NCBI RefSeq assembly: GCF_014207705.1
Contig: NZ_JACHIU010000001.1
Location: 4,518,501-4,582,500 of the forward strand
Length of the DNA: 64,000 nt
Direction of reading: 5' to 3'
Origin: Sphaerisporangium rubeum
Lineage (GTDB): Bacteria; Actinomycetota; Actinomycetes; Streptosporangiales; Streptosporangiaceae
Below, piece by piece: positions 50,777 through 58,187 of the stretch. Within the stretch, counting starts at the first letter, position 1. The number at the start of each line of letters is the position of its first letter. The notes under the pieces were generated by a model that was not told the origin of the DNA, did no database searches, and saw only the letters and a list, made by a program, of their open reading frames with translations. The position numbers were made by a program, and so were the translations under genes.

Positions 50777-51763
50777 TCAGGCGCGAGCGAGCACCAGAGC
50801 GAAGTCGCCGGCGGGGTCGGTGTAGATGTGGTCGACGGCGAGGCCGGCGGCGGTGAGCTCGGCGCGCAGGCCGGGGAGGCGGAACTTGGCGCTGATCTCG
50901 GTGCGCATCTGCTCGCCGTCCGCGAAGGACACCTCCAGCCCGAGCGCGCGCACGCGGACCCGCATCGGCCGGGTGGCGCGCAGCCGCATCTCGATCCACC
51001 CGGCGGTCTCGTCGTACCGGGCCACGTGCGCGAAGTCATCGGGGACGAAGTCCGCGTCGAGTTCGTGGTTGATGACGTGCAGCACGTTGCGGTTGAACTC
51101 GGCGGTGACGCCGGCCGCGTCGTCGTAGGCGGCGACCAGGCGGCCGGTGTCCTTGACCAGGTCGGCGCCGAGCAGGAACGTGTCGCCGCGGCTCATCGTG
51201 GCGCGCAGCGCGCCGAGGAACGCGCGGCGCGCGGCGGGGTCGAGGTTGCCGATGGTCCCGCCGAGGAAGGCCGTCATCCGGGGGGTCGATCTCGGCAGGC
51301 CGGCGAGTTGGTGCTCGAAGTCGGCGCGCACCGGCTGGACGGTGAGCCCGGGGTAGCGGATGCCGAGGCGGCGGGCCGCCGACAGCAAGGTGGTGGCGTC
51401 GACGTCCACCGGGGTGTAGGCGGCCAGGCCCTTGGCGGTGAGCGCGTCGAGAAGCAGAGTGGTCTTCTCGCTGGTACCCGAACCGAGTTCCACCAGGGTG
51501 CCGGCGGCGGCGCGCGCGGCGATGTCGCCGGCGTGCTCACGCAGGATCGCCGTCTCACGGCGGGTGGGGTAGTACTCCGGCAGGCGGGTGATCCGGGAGA
51601 ACAGGTCGCTGCCGCGCGCGTCGTAGAACCACTTCGGCGGCAGGTGCTTGGGGGTCGCGGTGAGGCCGGTGCGGACGTCGTGCTCCAAGGCGCGGCGCAG
51701 ATGGTCCTCGCCGAGGTGGTCGACGAGGCGCACGGACGAGACAGGCGAACGGCTGACAGGCAC
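50777..51763 (-). CDS. egtD: L-histidine N-alpha-methyltransferase (EgtD)
   Basis: Trimethylates histidine to hercynine with SAM, the first step of ergothioneine synthesis. 328 residues from GTG 51763 (GGGAG 6 nt upstream). The SAM-binding motif is TLVELGSGTSEKTTLLLDAL; LPPKWFYDARGSDLFSRITRLPEYYPTRRE is characteristic of the family (shown in part: KWFYDARGSDLF), as is FLGGTIGNL. It is last in the egtA-egtB-egtC-egtD transcription order. Confidence 0.94.
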   Translation of the reverse strand: MPVSRSPVSSVRLVDHLGEDHLRRALEHDVRTGLTATPKHLPPKWFYDARGSDLFSRITRLPEYYPTRRETAILREHAGDIAARAAAGTLVELGSGTSEKTTLLLDALTAKGLAAYTPVDVDATTLLSAARRLGIRYPGLTVQPVRADFEHQLAGLPRSTPRMTAFLGGTIGNLDPAARRAFLGALRATMSRGDTFLLGADLVKDTGRLVAAYDDAAGVTAEFNRNVLHVINHELDADFVPDDFAHVARYDETAGWIEMRLRATRPMRVRVRALGLEVSFADGEQMRTEISAKFRLPGLRAELTAAGLAVDHIYTDPAGDFALVLARA

Positions 51764-51792
51764 GGGTGTCTCCCGGTTCGTTGACGGTCGGG

Positions 51793-52500
51793 TCACAGAG
51801 GGTCGGCGCGCACGCCGTCGCCGGTGACGACAAGCAGGTGGCGGTCGGGGACGGGACGCCAGGCGGGGTCGTCGTCGAGCGGTTCGCTCGCGACCAGGAC
51901 GCCGTCGGGGTCCGCGCGCAGGTAGAGGGTGTCGCCCCAGGTGGTGGCCGCGACGGTGGCGCCGTCGCAGGCGAGCAGGTTCAGCCGGGCCTCCGGGTCC
52001 TTGCCCCCGGTCCTGGTGACCGTCTCGGCGAGCGCGGCGCCGAGAGAGGTGCCGGCCTGGAGCAGGCCGAAGACACCGGCGGCCAGCCAGGCCGCGTCGC
52101 AGGTGCTCTCGGCGTCGGCGGCCAGGCAACGCACGGCGTCCCTGGCGGCGCGGCCGTTGAGGCTGAGCAGGTGGCGGCCGTCGGTGAACGGCGCGGTGGC
52201 GGTCTCCTCGATCGGCATGCCGGCGGTGGCCGACCGCACGGCGGCCAGCAGGCAGCCCGAGCGCGCGACCTGCGCGAGCGCCGGCAGGTTGGCATCCGAC
52301 CAGATCGGGATCGTCCTGCGGTACCTGACGGGCTCGGCGCGGGCCGGGTCGTACCAGCCCATGCCGAAGCCGTCGGCGTTGACCCGGCCGTGGCGCTGCA
52401 TGCGCGGCGCGTACGACTGGGTCAGCAGGCCGTGCTCCGGTTCCCCGATGAGGGACGCGAGCGCGCGAGGTGCGCCGAGCCAGGCGGCGTGACGGCACAT
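51793..52500 (-). CDS. egtC: Gamma-glutamyl hercynylcysteine sulfoxide hydrolase (EgtC)
   Basis: A class II (Ntn) glutamine amidohydrolase-like enzyme removing the gamma-glutamyl group in ergothioneine synthesis. 235 residues beginning MCRHAAWLG, so Cys2 becomes the N-terminal nucleophile. NADGFGMGWYD, AAVRSATAG and the late LLVVTGDGV match the family. 44 bp after egtB and 29 bp before egtD. Only a weak GGGGGT precedes the ATG. Confidence 0.92.
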   Translation of the reverse strand: MCRHAAWLGAPRALASLIGEPEHGLLTQSYAPRMQRHGRVNADGFGMGWYDPARAEPVRYRRTIPIWSDANLPALAQVARSGCLLAAVRSATAGMPIEETATAPFTDGRHLLSLNGRAARDAVRCLAADAESTCDAAWLAAGVFGLLQAGTSLGAALAETVTRTGGKDPEARLNLLACDGATVAATTWGDTLYLRADPDGVLVASEPLDDDPAWRPVPDRHLLVVTGDGVRADPL

Positions 52501-52544
52501 CTACGCGCACCCCCGGGGCCCGCGCGACGGGCCGGCGGGCCGCA

Positions 52545-53846
52545 TCAGGCCTGCTCCGGGGTGGCGGAACGCGCGCAGCGGAAGCCGGAGAAGATCTGCC
52601 GGCGGATGGGGTGGTCCCAGTTGCGGAACGTCGTGCGGACCGCGGCGGGGTCGGCGGCCCAGGAGCCGCCGCGCAGCACCCGGTATCCGGAGCCGAAGAA
52701 GACCTCGCTGTACTCCGGATAGGGGAAGCTGCGGAACCCGGGGTAGGGCTGGAACGTCGAGGCGGTCCACTCCCAGACGTCGCCGACCATCTGCTCGGCG
52801 CCGCAGGGGCTCGCACCGGAGGGGTAGGCGCCGATCGGCGCGGGCCGCGCGGCACGGTGACCGAGGTTGGCCCGGCCGGGTCCCGGGTCGTCCTCCCCCC
52901 AGGGGTAGGTGCGGGTCCGGCCGGTCCCGGGATCGAAGCCGCAGGCCTTCTCCCACTCGGCCTCGGTGGGAAGGCGGCGGCCGGCGAAGCGCGCGTAGGC
53001 GTCGGCCTCGTACCAGCAGACGTGCTGCACCGGCTCGTCCATCGGCACCGGCTCGGTACGGCCGAAGCGGGTGCGCCACCAGGTGTCCCCGTCCCTGGTC
53101 CAGAACAGCGGGGCCACGGCGCCGGTCTCCGTGCGCCAGCGCCACCCCTCGGGGGTCCACCATCGGGGGTCGTCGTAGCCGCCGGCGTCGAGGAACGCGG
53201 TGTAGGCCTGGTTGCTCACCGGGAACCGGTCGATCCAGTACGCCGGCAGGTCCACCCGGTGCGCGGGCCGCTCGTTGTCGTAGGCCCACGGCTGCGTGTC
53301 GGTCCCCATGAGGAACGACCCCGCCGGCACGAACACCTCCTCGGGGCCGCCGGGCCGTCCCGGCGGGAGCGCGGCGTCACGCACCAGGCCCGGCTCGCCG
53401 GACAGTTGAAGCGTGGCCAGCATGGTCTCGTCGTGCTGGTGCTCGTGCTGGATGACCAGGCCGAACACGAAGCCCTGCCGGTGCAGCGGGTCGGGCGAGT
53501 CGAAGTCCACCGCGGACAGGACGTCGAACACCCGGCCGCGCACCCCTTCGATGTAGCGGCGCGCCTCGGCGGGCCGGAGCATCGGCAGGGAGGGACGGTC
53601 CTTGCGGGGGGTCTTGAAGGCGTCGTAGATGTCGTCGATCTCGGGGCGGACCGGCTCGATGCCGCCGGCGGCCCGCAGCACCCACAGTTCCTCGTAGTTG
53701 CCGACGTGCGCGAGGTCCCACACCAGGGGGGACATCAGCGGTGAGTGCTGACGGGTCAGCAGGTCGTCCTCGGCGTCGGTGTAGGTGAGCGAGCGGTCGC
53801 GCACGGCCTGAAGCTGCGCGGCGATCCGTTCCTTCAGGTCGTTCAC
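52545..53846 (-). CDS. egtB: Hercynine sulfoxide synthase (EgtB)
   Basis: A non-heme Fe(II) enzyme joining gamma-Glu-Cys to hercynine with O2. 433 residues from GTG 53846 (AAGGA 5 nt upstream). The N-terminal DinB-like domain provides the iron ligands (His of WDLAHVGNYEELW and the HEHQH motif in VIQHEHQHDETML). The C-terminal formylglycine-enzyme-type domain shows FLMGTDTQPW, RLPTEAEWEKAC, GDVWEWTAS and YRVLRGGSW. Overlaps egtA by GTGA (53843-53846). Confidence 0.94.
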   Translation of the reverse strand: MNDLKERIAAQLQAVRDRSLTYTDAEDDLLTRQHSPLMSPLVWDLAHVGNYEELWVLRAAGGIEPVRPEIDDIYDAFKTPRKDRPSLPMLRPAEARRYIEGVRGRVFDVLSAVDFDSPDPLHRQGFVFGLVIQHEHQHDETMLATLQLSGEPGLVRDAALPPGRPGGPEEVFVPAGSFLMGTDTQPWAYDNERPAHRVDLPAYWIDRFPVSNQAYTAFLDAGGYDDPRWWTPEGWRWRTETGAVAPLFWTRDGDTWWRTRFGRTEPVPMDEPVQHVCWYEADAYARFAGRRLPTEAEWEKACGFDPGTGRTRTYPWGEDDPGPGRANLGHRAARPAPIGAYPSGASPCGAEQMVGDVWEWTASTFQPYPGFRSFPYPEYSEVFFGSGYRVLRGGSWAADPAAVRTTFRNWDHPIRRQIFSGFRCARSATPEQA

Positions 53847-55048
53847 AGGTGTCCTTCCATCAGCCGGGTCCCGATCGGGGGCCCGTCGAGGAGCGCGGCG
53901 GCCGGGGACCGGCCCGGGGTGACGTGACGGTCGGCGAAGTCCGCCACCGCGCGGATCAGGCCGGGGTGCGCGCCGAGACGAGGCAGCGCGTCGAGCGCGG
54001 CGTGGAAGCACTCCTGCGCCGCGCGCCGCAGCGGCGCACCGGCCAGACCGTCCCGCGCCGCGGTCCGCCACAGGCCGCGGCACGGCTCGGCGGCGGCGCA
54101 GGCGGCCCCGGCCGCCTTGTCGTCGGTGATCAGGGCATGGGTGACGGCCACGCAGACGGGCCACACGGCCGGGGACTGCGCGTCGAGGTAGCGGATCTCC
54201 AGCCAGCCCCGTGGACGCACCGGCGGGAACACGGTGGTGGCGTGGTAGGCCACCTCGGCCTTCGTGACGCCGGTCGCGGCGATCCTGTCCCGCAGCGTCG
54301 TACCGTCGCGCACCTGCCGGCAGCGGCCGTCGCCGTCCCGCAGGACCATCAGGCGCGCGTCCAGCAGGTAGGCGGCCCACGCGGCGGCCGGGTCCGCCGC
54401 GGCGGGCACCGGGGCCGTGCGGGTCCGGTCGAGGTTCTCCCAGACCTCCTGCCGGCCCGACATCCAGCCGGTCGGCCCGCGGGCCCCGAGCGGCGAGTTG
54501 GCGAAGGCCGCGACCAGGACCGGCCCGAGCAGGTGCGCGCGCTCCCAGCGGACCTCAGGCGCCGCACCGAGATCCAGGTTGACCTGGATCGACGCGGTCG
54601 AGCACATCATGAGCGGCCCGTACGGCGCACCGAAGTGCCTCGCCATCGCCTCGTACCTCGGCTCGGTGAGCTGCCGCACCGGCGGCCGCACCGGATCCAG
54701 GCCCACCCCCGCCGGCGCCAGACCCGCGTCCAGCAGCGCGGCCCTCACCGCCTCCACGTCCGCGCCGAGCCGCCGCACCGCGCCGGTCAGCGTCCCCGGT
54801 GGCCCGGACAGTTCGAGCTGCCCCCCCGGCTCGAACGTCACCCTGCTCCCCCCCGGCAGCTCGGGAAGCGCCGCCACGACCTCGCCGACCGGCACCGGCC
54901 GCGCGGGGTCCCGCCGGTCGTACACCAGGAACTCCAGCTCGGCCCCGACGCGCTCCTCCCCCGCAACCGCGGCGAAGCACTCCCGCGCGAACTCCTCGAC
55001 CCCCGCGGCGTCCCGGATCAGCACGTCCTGCGTCAGCCCGCTCGTCAT
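53843..55048 (-). CDS. egtA: Glutamate-cysteine ligase (EgtA)
   Basis: Makes gamma-glutamylcysteine for EgtB. 401 residues of the GCS2 type, with GAELEFLVYD, FEPGGQLELSGPP (metal/ATP-binding Glu residues), MMCSTASIQVNLDLG and RGWLEIRYLDAQ. First gene of the egt operon; GGGGGG precedes the ATG by a few bases. The cluster stops at egtD. No egtE-type PLP lyase is found in the window. Confidence 0.93.
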   Translation of the reverse strand: MTSGLTQDVLIRDAAGVEEFARECFAAVAGEERVGAELEFLVYDRRDPARPVPVGEVVAALPELPGGSRVTFEPGGQLELSGPPGTLTGAVRRLGADVEAVRAALLDAGLAPAGVGLDPVRPPVRQLTEPRYEAMARHFGAPYGPLMMCSTASIQVNLDLGAAPEVRWERAHLLGPVLVAAFANSPLGARGPTGWMSGRQEVWENLDRTRTAPVPAAADPAAAWAAYLLDARLMVLRDGDGRCRQVRDGTTLRDRIAATGVTKAEVAYHATTVFPPVRPRGWLEIRYLDAQSPAVWPVCVAVTHALITDDKAAGAACAAAEPCRGLWRTAARDGLAGAPLRRAAQECFHAALDALPRLGAHPGLIRAVADFADRHVTPGRSPAAALLDGPPIGTRLMEGHL

Positions 55049-55146
55049 CCCGTGCCCCCCACAGCGTCGGCGTACGGATACACAGACCCTTGAGGACGTC
55101 AGGCGTTACAGCCCGACGGCGAATCAACCCGCGGACGACACCAGGC

Positions 55147-56430
55147 TCACAGCAAGGACGTGGCCGGTGGCGCGCTCGGTGCGGGACGGTCGTCGGGGAC
55201 CGGCTCCGGGGCCGTCGTCACCTCCGGGGCGGACGGCAGGGACGTCTCCCCCACGAGGCCGGTTCCCTCCAGCAGGGACATGTGGGTGCGGACGAAACGC
55301 GCGGCGAGGTCGGCGAAGTCGCGGATGGCGGAGTTCCGCGTGGTCGCGCGGACCTGCGCGATGACCGGGAAGACCTTGCCGTGCGCCACGCGCAGGCGGG
55401 TCACGGCGGTCTGGTCGAACTCCTCGCCGGTCTTGAGGAAGATCTCCATGATCCAGCCCTGCTGCTCGTCGGTCGGCTCGTCGGGAAGCGGCACCCGGAG
55501 CCGCGCGGCGACCGCGCGGACGTCCGCGTCCAGCAGCTCGTGCTGCCGCGCGATCTCGCCGAGGTTCTTGCGGGTCTTCTCCCCCACGGCTCGGGCCGCG
55601 GCCTCACGTCCCACGGGGATCTCCCACAGTCCGGCCTGGCGCACCTTGACGAGCAGGTCGATGTCGGCGGGGCTCAGCGGGCCGGTGTCACGCGGGCTCT
55701 GGTCCAGCAGCTTGGTCGCGGGTGGCGCGACCGGGGCCGGCTCGCCGGGAGGGACGACCTCCGGCGGAGGGCCGGCGTCCGGCGGCGCGGGGATCGCCGC
55801 CGAGTCGGCGAAACCGGTGGCCTCCAGCAGGTCCATGTGCGCGTTGACGAACCGCGCCGCGAGCTCGGCGAAGTCACGCACCAGCGTGTTGCGGGTGGTG
55901 GCGCGCACCTGCGCGATCACAGGGAAGACGGTGCCGTGCGCCTGGCGGAGCCGCTTCACGGCGGTGCGGTCGTACGCCGTGCCCGACTTGCCGGAGATCT
56001 CCGCGATCCACCCGAGCTGCTCGTCGGTGGGGGTGTCCGGCAGCGTGACCCGCAGCTTGCGCGCCACGGCCCGTACGTCGGCGTCCAGCAGCACATGCTG
56101 CCGTGCCATCTCCCCGAGGTTGGTCCTCGTCCGGGGACGCGCCGCCTTGGTCCTGGCCTCCCGGCCCACCGGGATCTCCCACAGCCCCGCCAGCCGTACC
56201 TTCATCAACAACACCCGGTCCGCCGGGGACAACGGCCCCCACTCGGTGTCCACGAAGTCCCCTGCCGCCGCCGGAGCCGCCGCGGGCCCCGCGGTCCCGG
56301 TGGCCGCCACGAACGCCGGCACGTCGCCGTCGGGCCGCGCTCCCTCCGGCGCCGCGCACGCGCCGACGAGCTGAAGCACGACGAGCCCGCTCGCCGCCGT
56401 GACCGCGATCCTGCCACCCGCGTACCGCAT
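55147..56430 (-). CDS. Lipoprotein with two tandem DUF4142 domains
   Basis: 427 residues from ATG 56430. Lipobox LVGAC follows a short signal (IAVTAASGLVVLQLVGAC), so it should be anchored outside the membrane by Lgt/LspA. Two homologous halves of about 150 residues each: PLSPADRVLLMKVRLAGLWE ... ARQHVLLDADVRAVARKL, and PLSPADIDLLVKVRQAGLWE ... ARQHELLDADVRAVAARL. The halves are closely similar along their length and joined by a Pro-rich linker. DUF4142 folds like a ferritin-type helical bundle; function unknown. Downstream of an ECF sigma/anti-sigma pair. Confidence 0.88.
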   Translation of the reverse strand: MRYAGGRIAVTAASGLVVLQLVGACAAPEGARPDGDVPAFVAATGTAGPAAAPAAAGDFVDTEWGPLSPADRVLLMKVRLAGLWEIPVGREARTKAARPRTRTNLGEMARQHVLLDADVRAVARKLRVTLPDTPTDEQLGWIAEISGKSGTAYDRTAVKRLRQAHGTVFPVIAQVRATTRNTLVRDFAELAARFVNAHMDLLEATGFADSAAIPAPPDAGPPPEVVPPGEPAPVAPPATKLLDQSPRDTGPLSPADIDLLVKVRQAGLWEIPVGREAAARAVGEKTRKNLGEIARQHELLDADVRAVAARLRVPLPDEPTDEQQGWIMEIFLKTGEEFDQTAVTRLRVAHGKVFPVIAQVRATTRNSAIRDFADLAARFVRTHMSLLEGTGLVGETSLPSAPEVTTAPEPVPDDRPAPSAPPATSLL

Positions 56431-56486
56431 GGACTCCGCCCCTTCCCGCGTGGCCGAGGCCTGGCTCGCGCTCGGCGTCACCGGAA

Positions 56487-56515
56487 GGTACGGCCGGCCG
56501 CCACAGACGGTTCAC
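56487..56515 (-). promoter_or_regulatory. Candidate ECF-sigma promoter before the DUF4142 gene
   Basis: On the minus strand GTGAACC (56509-56515), a 16-bp spacer and CGTACC (56487-56492) match the usual GAAC-N16/17-CGT form of ECF promoters, 57 bp before the lipoprotein ATG. This would let the neighbouring sigma factor control the lipoprotein gene separately. Confidence 0.45.
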
Positions 56516-56600
56516 CTCCGGCGCCGCCGGTGGCGTCGCGAGGTCATGGCCGGGTCGTCGTGACCCCGGCCATGACCGGTCGAATCCGGGACAGGGCCGG

Positions 56601-56876
56601 TCAGGGACGGCGGGGGTCGGGAGAAGGCCGGTCAGGGACGCGGGAGGCGCGGAAGGCGGCGAGGAGGCGGGAGCGGACGCGGGAGGAGAGCGCGGGTGCG
56701 GGGAGGCCGCCGAGTGCGGTGACGGTGGCGCGGAGTTCGGTGAGGTACTCGGCGCAGGACGCACAGGCGGTGAGGTGGCGGTCGAAGTTCTGGCGGGTGG
56801 CGGCGTCCAGGGCGTCGTCGAGGTAGAGCGGGGTGAGTTCCCCGAAGTCCTCGCAACTGAAACGCTTCACTTTCAC
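56601..56876 (-). CDS. Zinc-binding anti-sigma factor
   Basis: 91 residues from GTG 56876 (GAGG 5 nt upstream). The ZAS motif HLTACASCAEYL (H-x3-C-x2-C) lies in the helix after DDALDAATRQNFDRHL. The C-terminal part is short and has no membrane helix, so it is a soluble anti-sigma. It lies 34 bp after the sigma gene. The Cys pair could release zinc on thiol oxidation, as in RsrA; this is inferred from the family. Confidence 0.85.
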   Translation of the reverse strand: MKVKRFSCEDFGELTPLYLDDALDAATRQNFDRHLTACASCAEYLTELRATVTALGGLPAPALSSRVRSRLLAAFRASRVPDRPSPDPRRP

Positions 56877-56910
56877 GACCGCCTCGACCTTTGCTCTCTG
56901 AACCGTTTCA

Positions 56911-57513
56911 CTACTCCGTTCGCTTCACGGTAGCGAAGTAACCCGCCAGACGGCCACGCACGGTGGTGCGGGCCCGATGGAGGAGGACACGCTGATTGGC
57001 CGGGGTGAGATCAAGGATCTCGCAGACCTCCTCCGAGGTGAATCCTTCCACGTCCCGCAACATGATCACGCTACGTTGCCGCGCCGGCAGGTCCGCCAGC
57101 GCGGCCGCGATCGTGATCCGCGCCTCCGCGGCCAGCGCCTCCCCCTCAGGCGTCGGCCACCGTCCCGGCGAGTCCCACACACCGGACGGCATCTCCGGCG
57201 GCCCACCGGCGTCACCGAACGCCGCACTCCACGGAACGCTGCGGCTCTCGCGCACACCACGCTTGACCGCGGTGTTGACCACGATGCGATAGATCCACGT
57301 CCTCAGGGAGCACCGCCCCTCGAAGTCGTCGACGGCCCCGACGACAGCCAGCCAGGTGTCCTGCACGACCTCCTCTGCGGACTCGGATGTGGACACATAG
57401 CCGCGGGCCACTCTCAGCATGCCCGGCGACCAGGCGTCCAGCACCGCCGCGAACATCGCCTCGTCCCCAGCCCTCAGGGCCGCGACGACGACGTCGTCCG
57501 GAGGCAACGCCAC
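56911..57513 (-). CDS. ECF RNA polymerase sigma factor
   Basis: 200 residues from GTG 57513 (GGAGG 8 nt upstream). Region 2 covers about 15-85 (DAWSPGMLRVARGYVSTSESAEEVVQDTWLAVV; key part SAEEVVQDTW), with RTWIYRIVVNTA. Region 4 covers about 130-190 (LADLPARQRSVIMLRDVEGF, SEEVCEILDLTPANQRVLLHRAR in outline). Partner anti-sigma lies directly downstream. An SOS-box-like palindrome lies 55-70 bp upstream. Confidence 0.92.
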   Translation of the reverse strand: MALPPDDVVVAALRAGDEAMFAAVLDAWSPGMLRVARGYVSTSESAEEVVQDTWLAVVGAVDDFEGRCSLRTWIYRIVVNTAVKRGVRESRSVPWSAAFGDAGGPPEMPSGVWDSPGRWPTPEGEALAAEARITIAAALADLPARQRSVIMLRDVEGFTSEEVCEILDLTPANQRVLLHRARTTVRGRLAGYFATVKRTE

Positions 57514-57566
57514 GATCGTCTCCTCCCGGTCAAGGCGTCATACCCGGACATCATTCCACCCATGTC

Positions 57567-57582
57567 TCGAACAGTCGTTCCC
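57567..57582. promoter_or_regulatory. Candidate LexA (SOS) box upstream of the ECF sigma gene
   Basis: TCGAAC-AGTC-GTTCCC matches the actinobacterial LexA consensus TCGAAC-N4-GTTCGA perfectly in the left half and in 4 of 6 bases in the right half. It lies 54 bp before the sigma start codon, a normal operator position. Confidence 0.4.
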
Positions 57583-57905
57583 TGCCGGAACCGCCACATA
57601 AGCCGACGGCCGCCGGTGGACACATCGGCCCTGTCGAGTGCGTGTCCGGGGCTGACGAACGCAGCCGGTGGGTGTCCGGAGCCACCTGTCGAGTCGCCGG
57701 ACCGCCGCGAAGGGTGCCATGGCGGCGTCGGCCGTGGTGGCGTGGTCGCCGTGAACCACTCCCCCACGCGGCCGAAACCCGGCACCACCTCATCTGCGGC
57801 AGCGAAGGTCTCCGCACACCGGGCCTGCCATCTCTTCCCTGGAGCGCCGACACGATGCCGTGAGCCTGTCAAACAGTCCGCGCACCCTTACCAGGTAGCC
57901 AAGTG
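57583..57905. other. Gene-free stretch
   Basis: No credible ORF, promoter or strong hairpin seen here. Together with the LexA-like box and the 87-bp repeats it makes up the 674-bp gap between the ECF sigma gene and the 824-residue gene. Confidence 0.5.
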
Positions 57906-58162
57906 TTGGACGAGACGCCGGGGGTGCCGGCCACAGCCCCCAGCACCACGACGAAGGTCGTGTCAGGCCCTCGGCGGTGACCCCTTCAGGTTGGGAACGA
58001 GACGCCGAAGGTGCCGGCCACGGTCCCCAGCACCACAACGAAGGTCGTGTCAGGCCCTCGGCGGTGACCCCTTCAGGTTGGGAACGAGACGCCGAAGGTG
58101 CCGGCCACGGTCCCCGGCACGACGACGGAGGTCGTGTCGGGCCCTCGGCGGTGACTGCTTCA
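57906..58162. repeat. Tandem repeat, three copies of 87 bp
   Basis: Copies start near 57906, 57991 and 58078 and repeat every 87 bp (the first is 2 bases short). Each contains GACGCCG, GGTGCCGGCCAC, AGCACCAC and GGTCGTGTC, ending in TCGGCGGTGAC. Copies 1 and 2 differ at about 5 of 77 aligned positions; copy 3 is more diverged. Each has an inverted repeat GGTGC...GCACC. 87 is a multiple of 3, but no supported gene covers them; they end 26 bp before the stop of the 824-aa gene. Confidence 0.85.
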
Positions 58163-58187
58163 CGTGCGTGAGCCCGATGTGGAGGTG

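Noticed and set aside
57790-58038. Minus-strand frame encoding a repeated Trp/Pro-rich peptide over the 87-bp repeats
   Set aside because: The frame is open because the period is a multiple of three. No start site or codon bias supports translation.
57906-58162. CRISPR-like array
   Set aside because: Copies are contiguous with no unique spacers and the unit is 87 bp.
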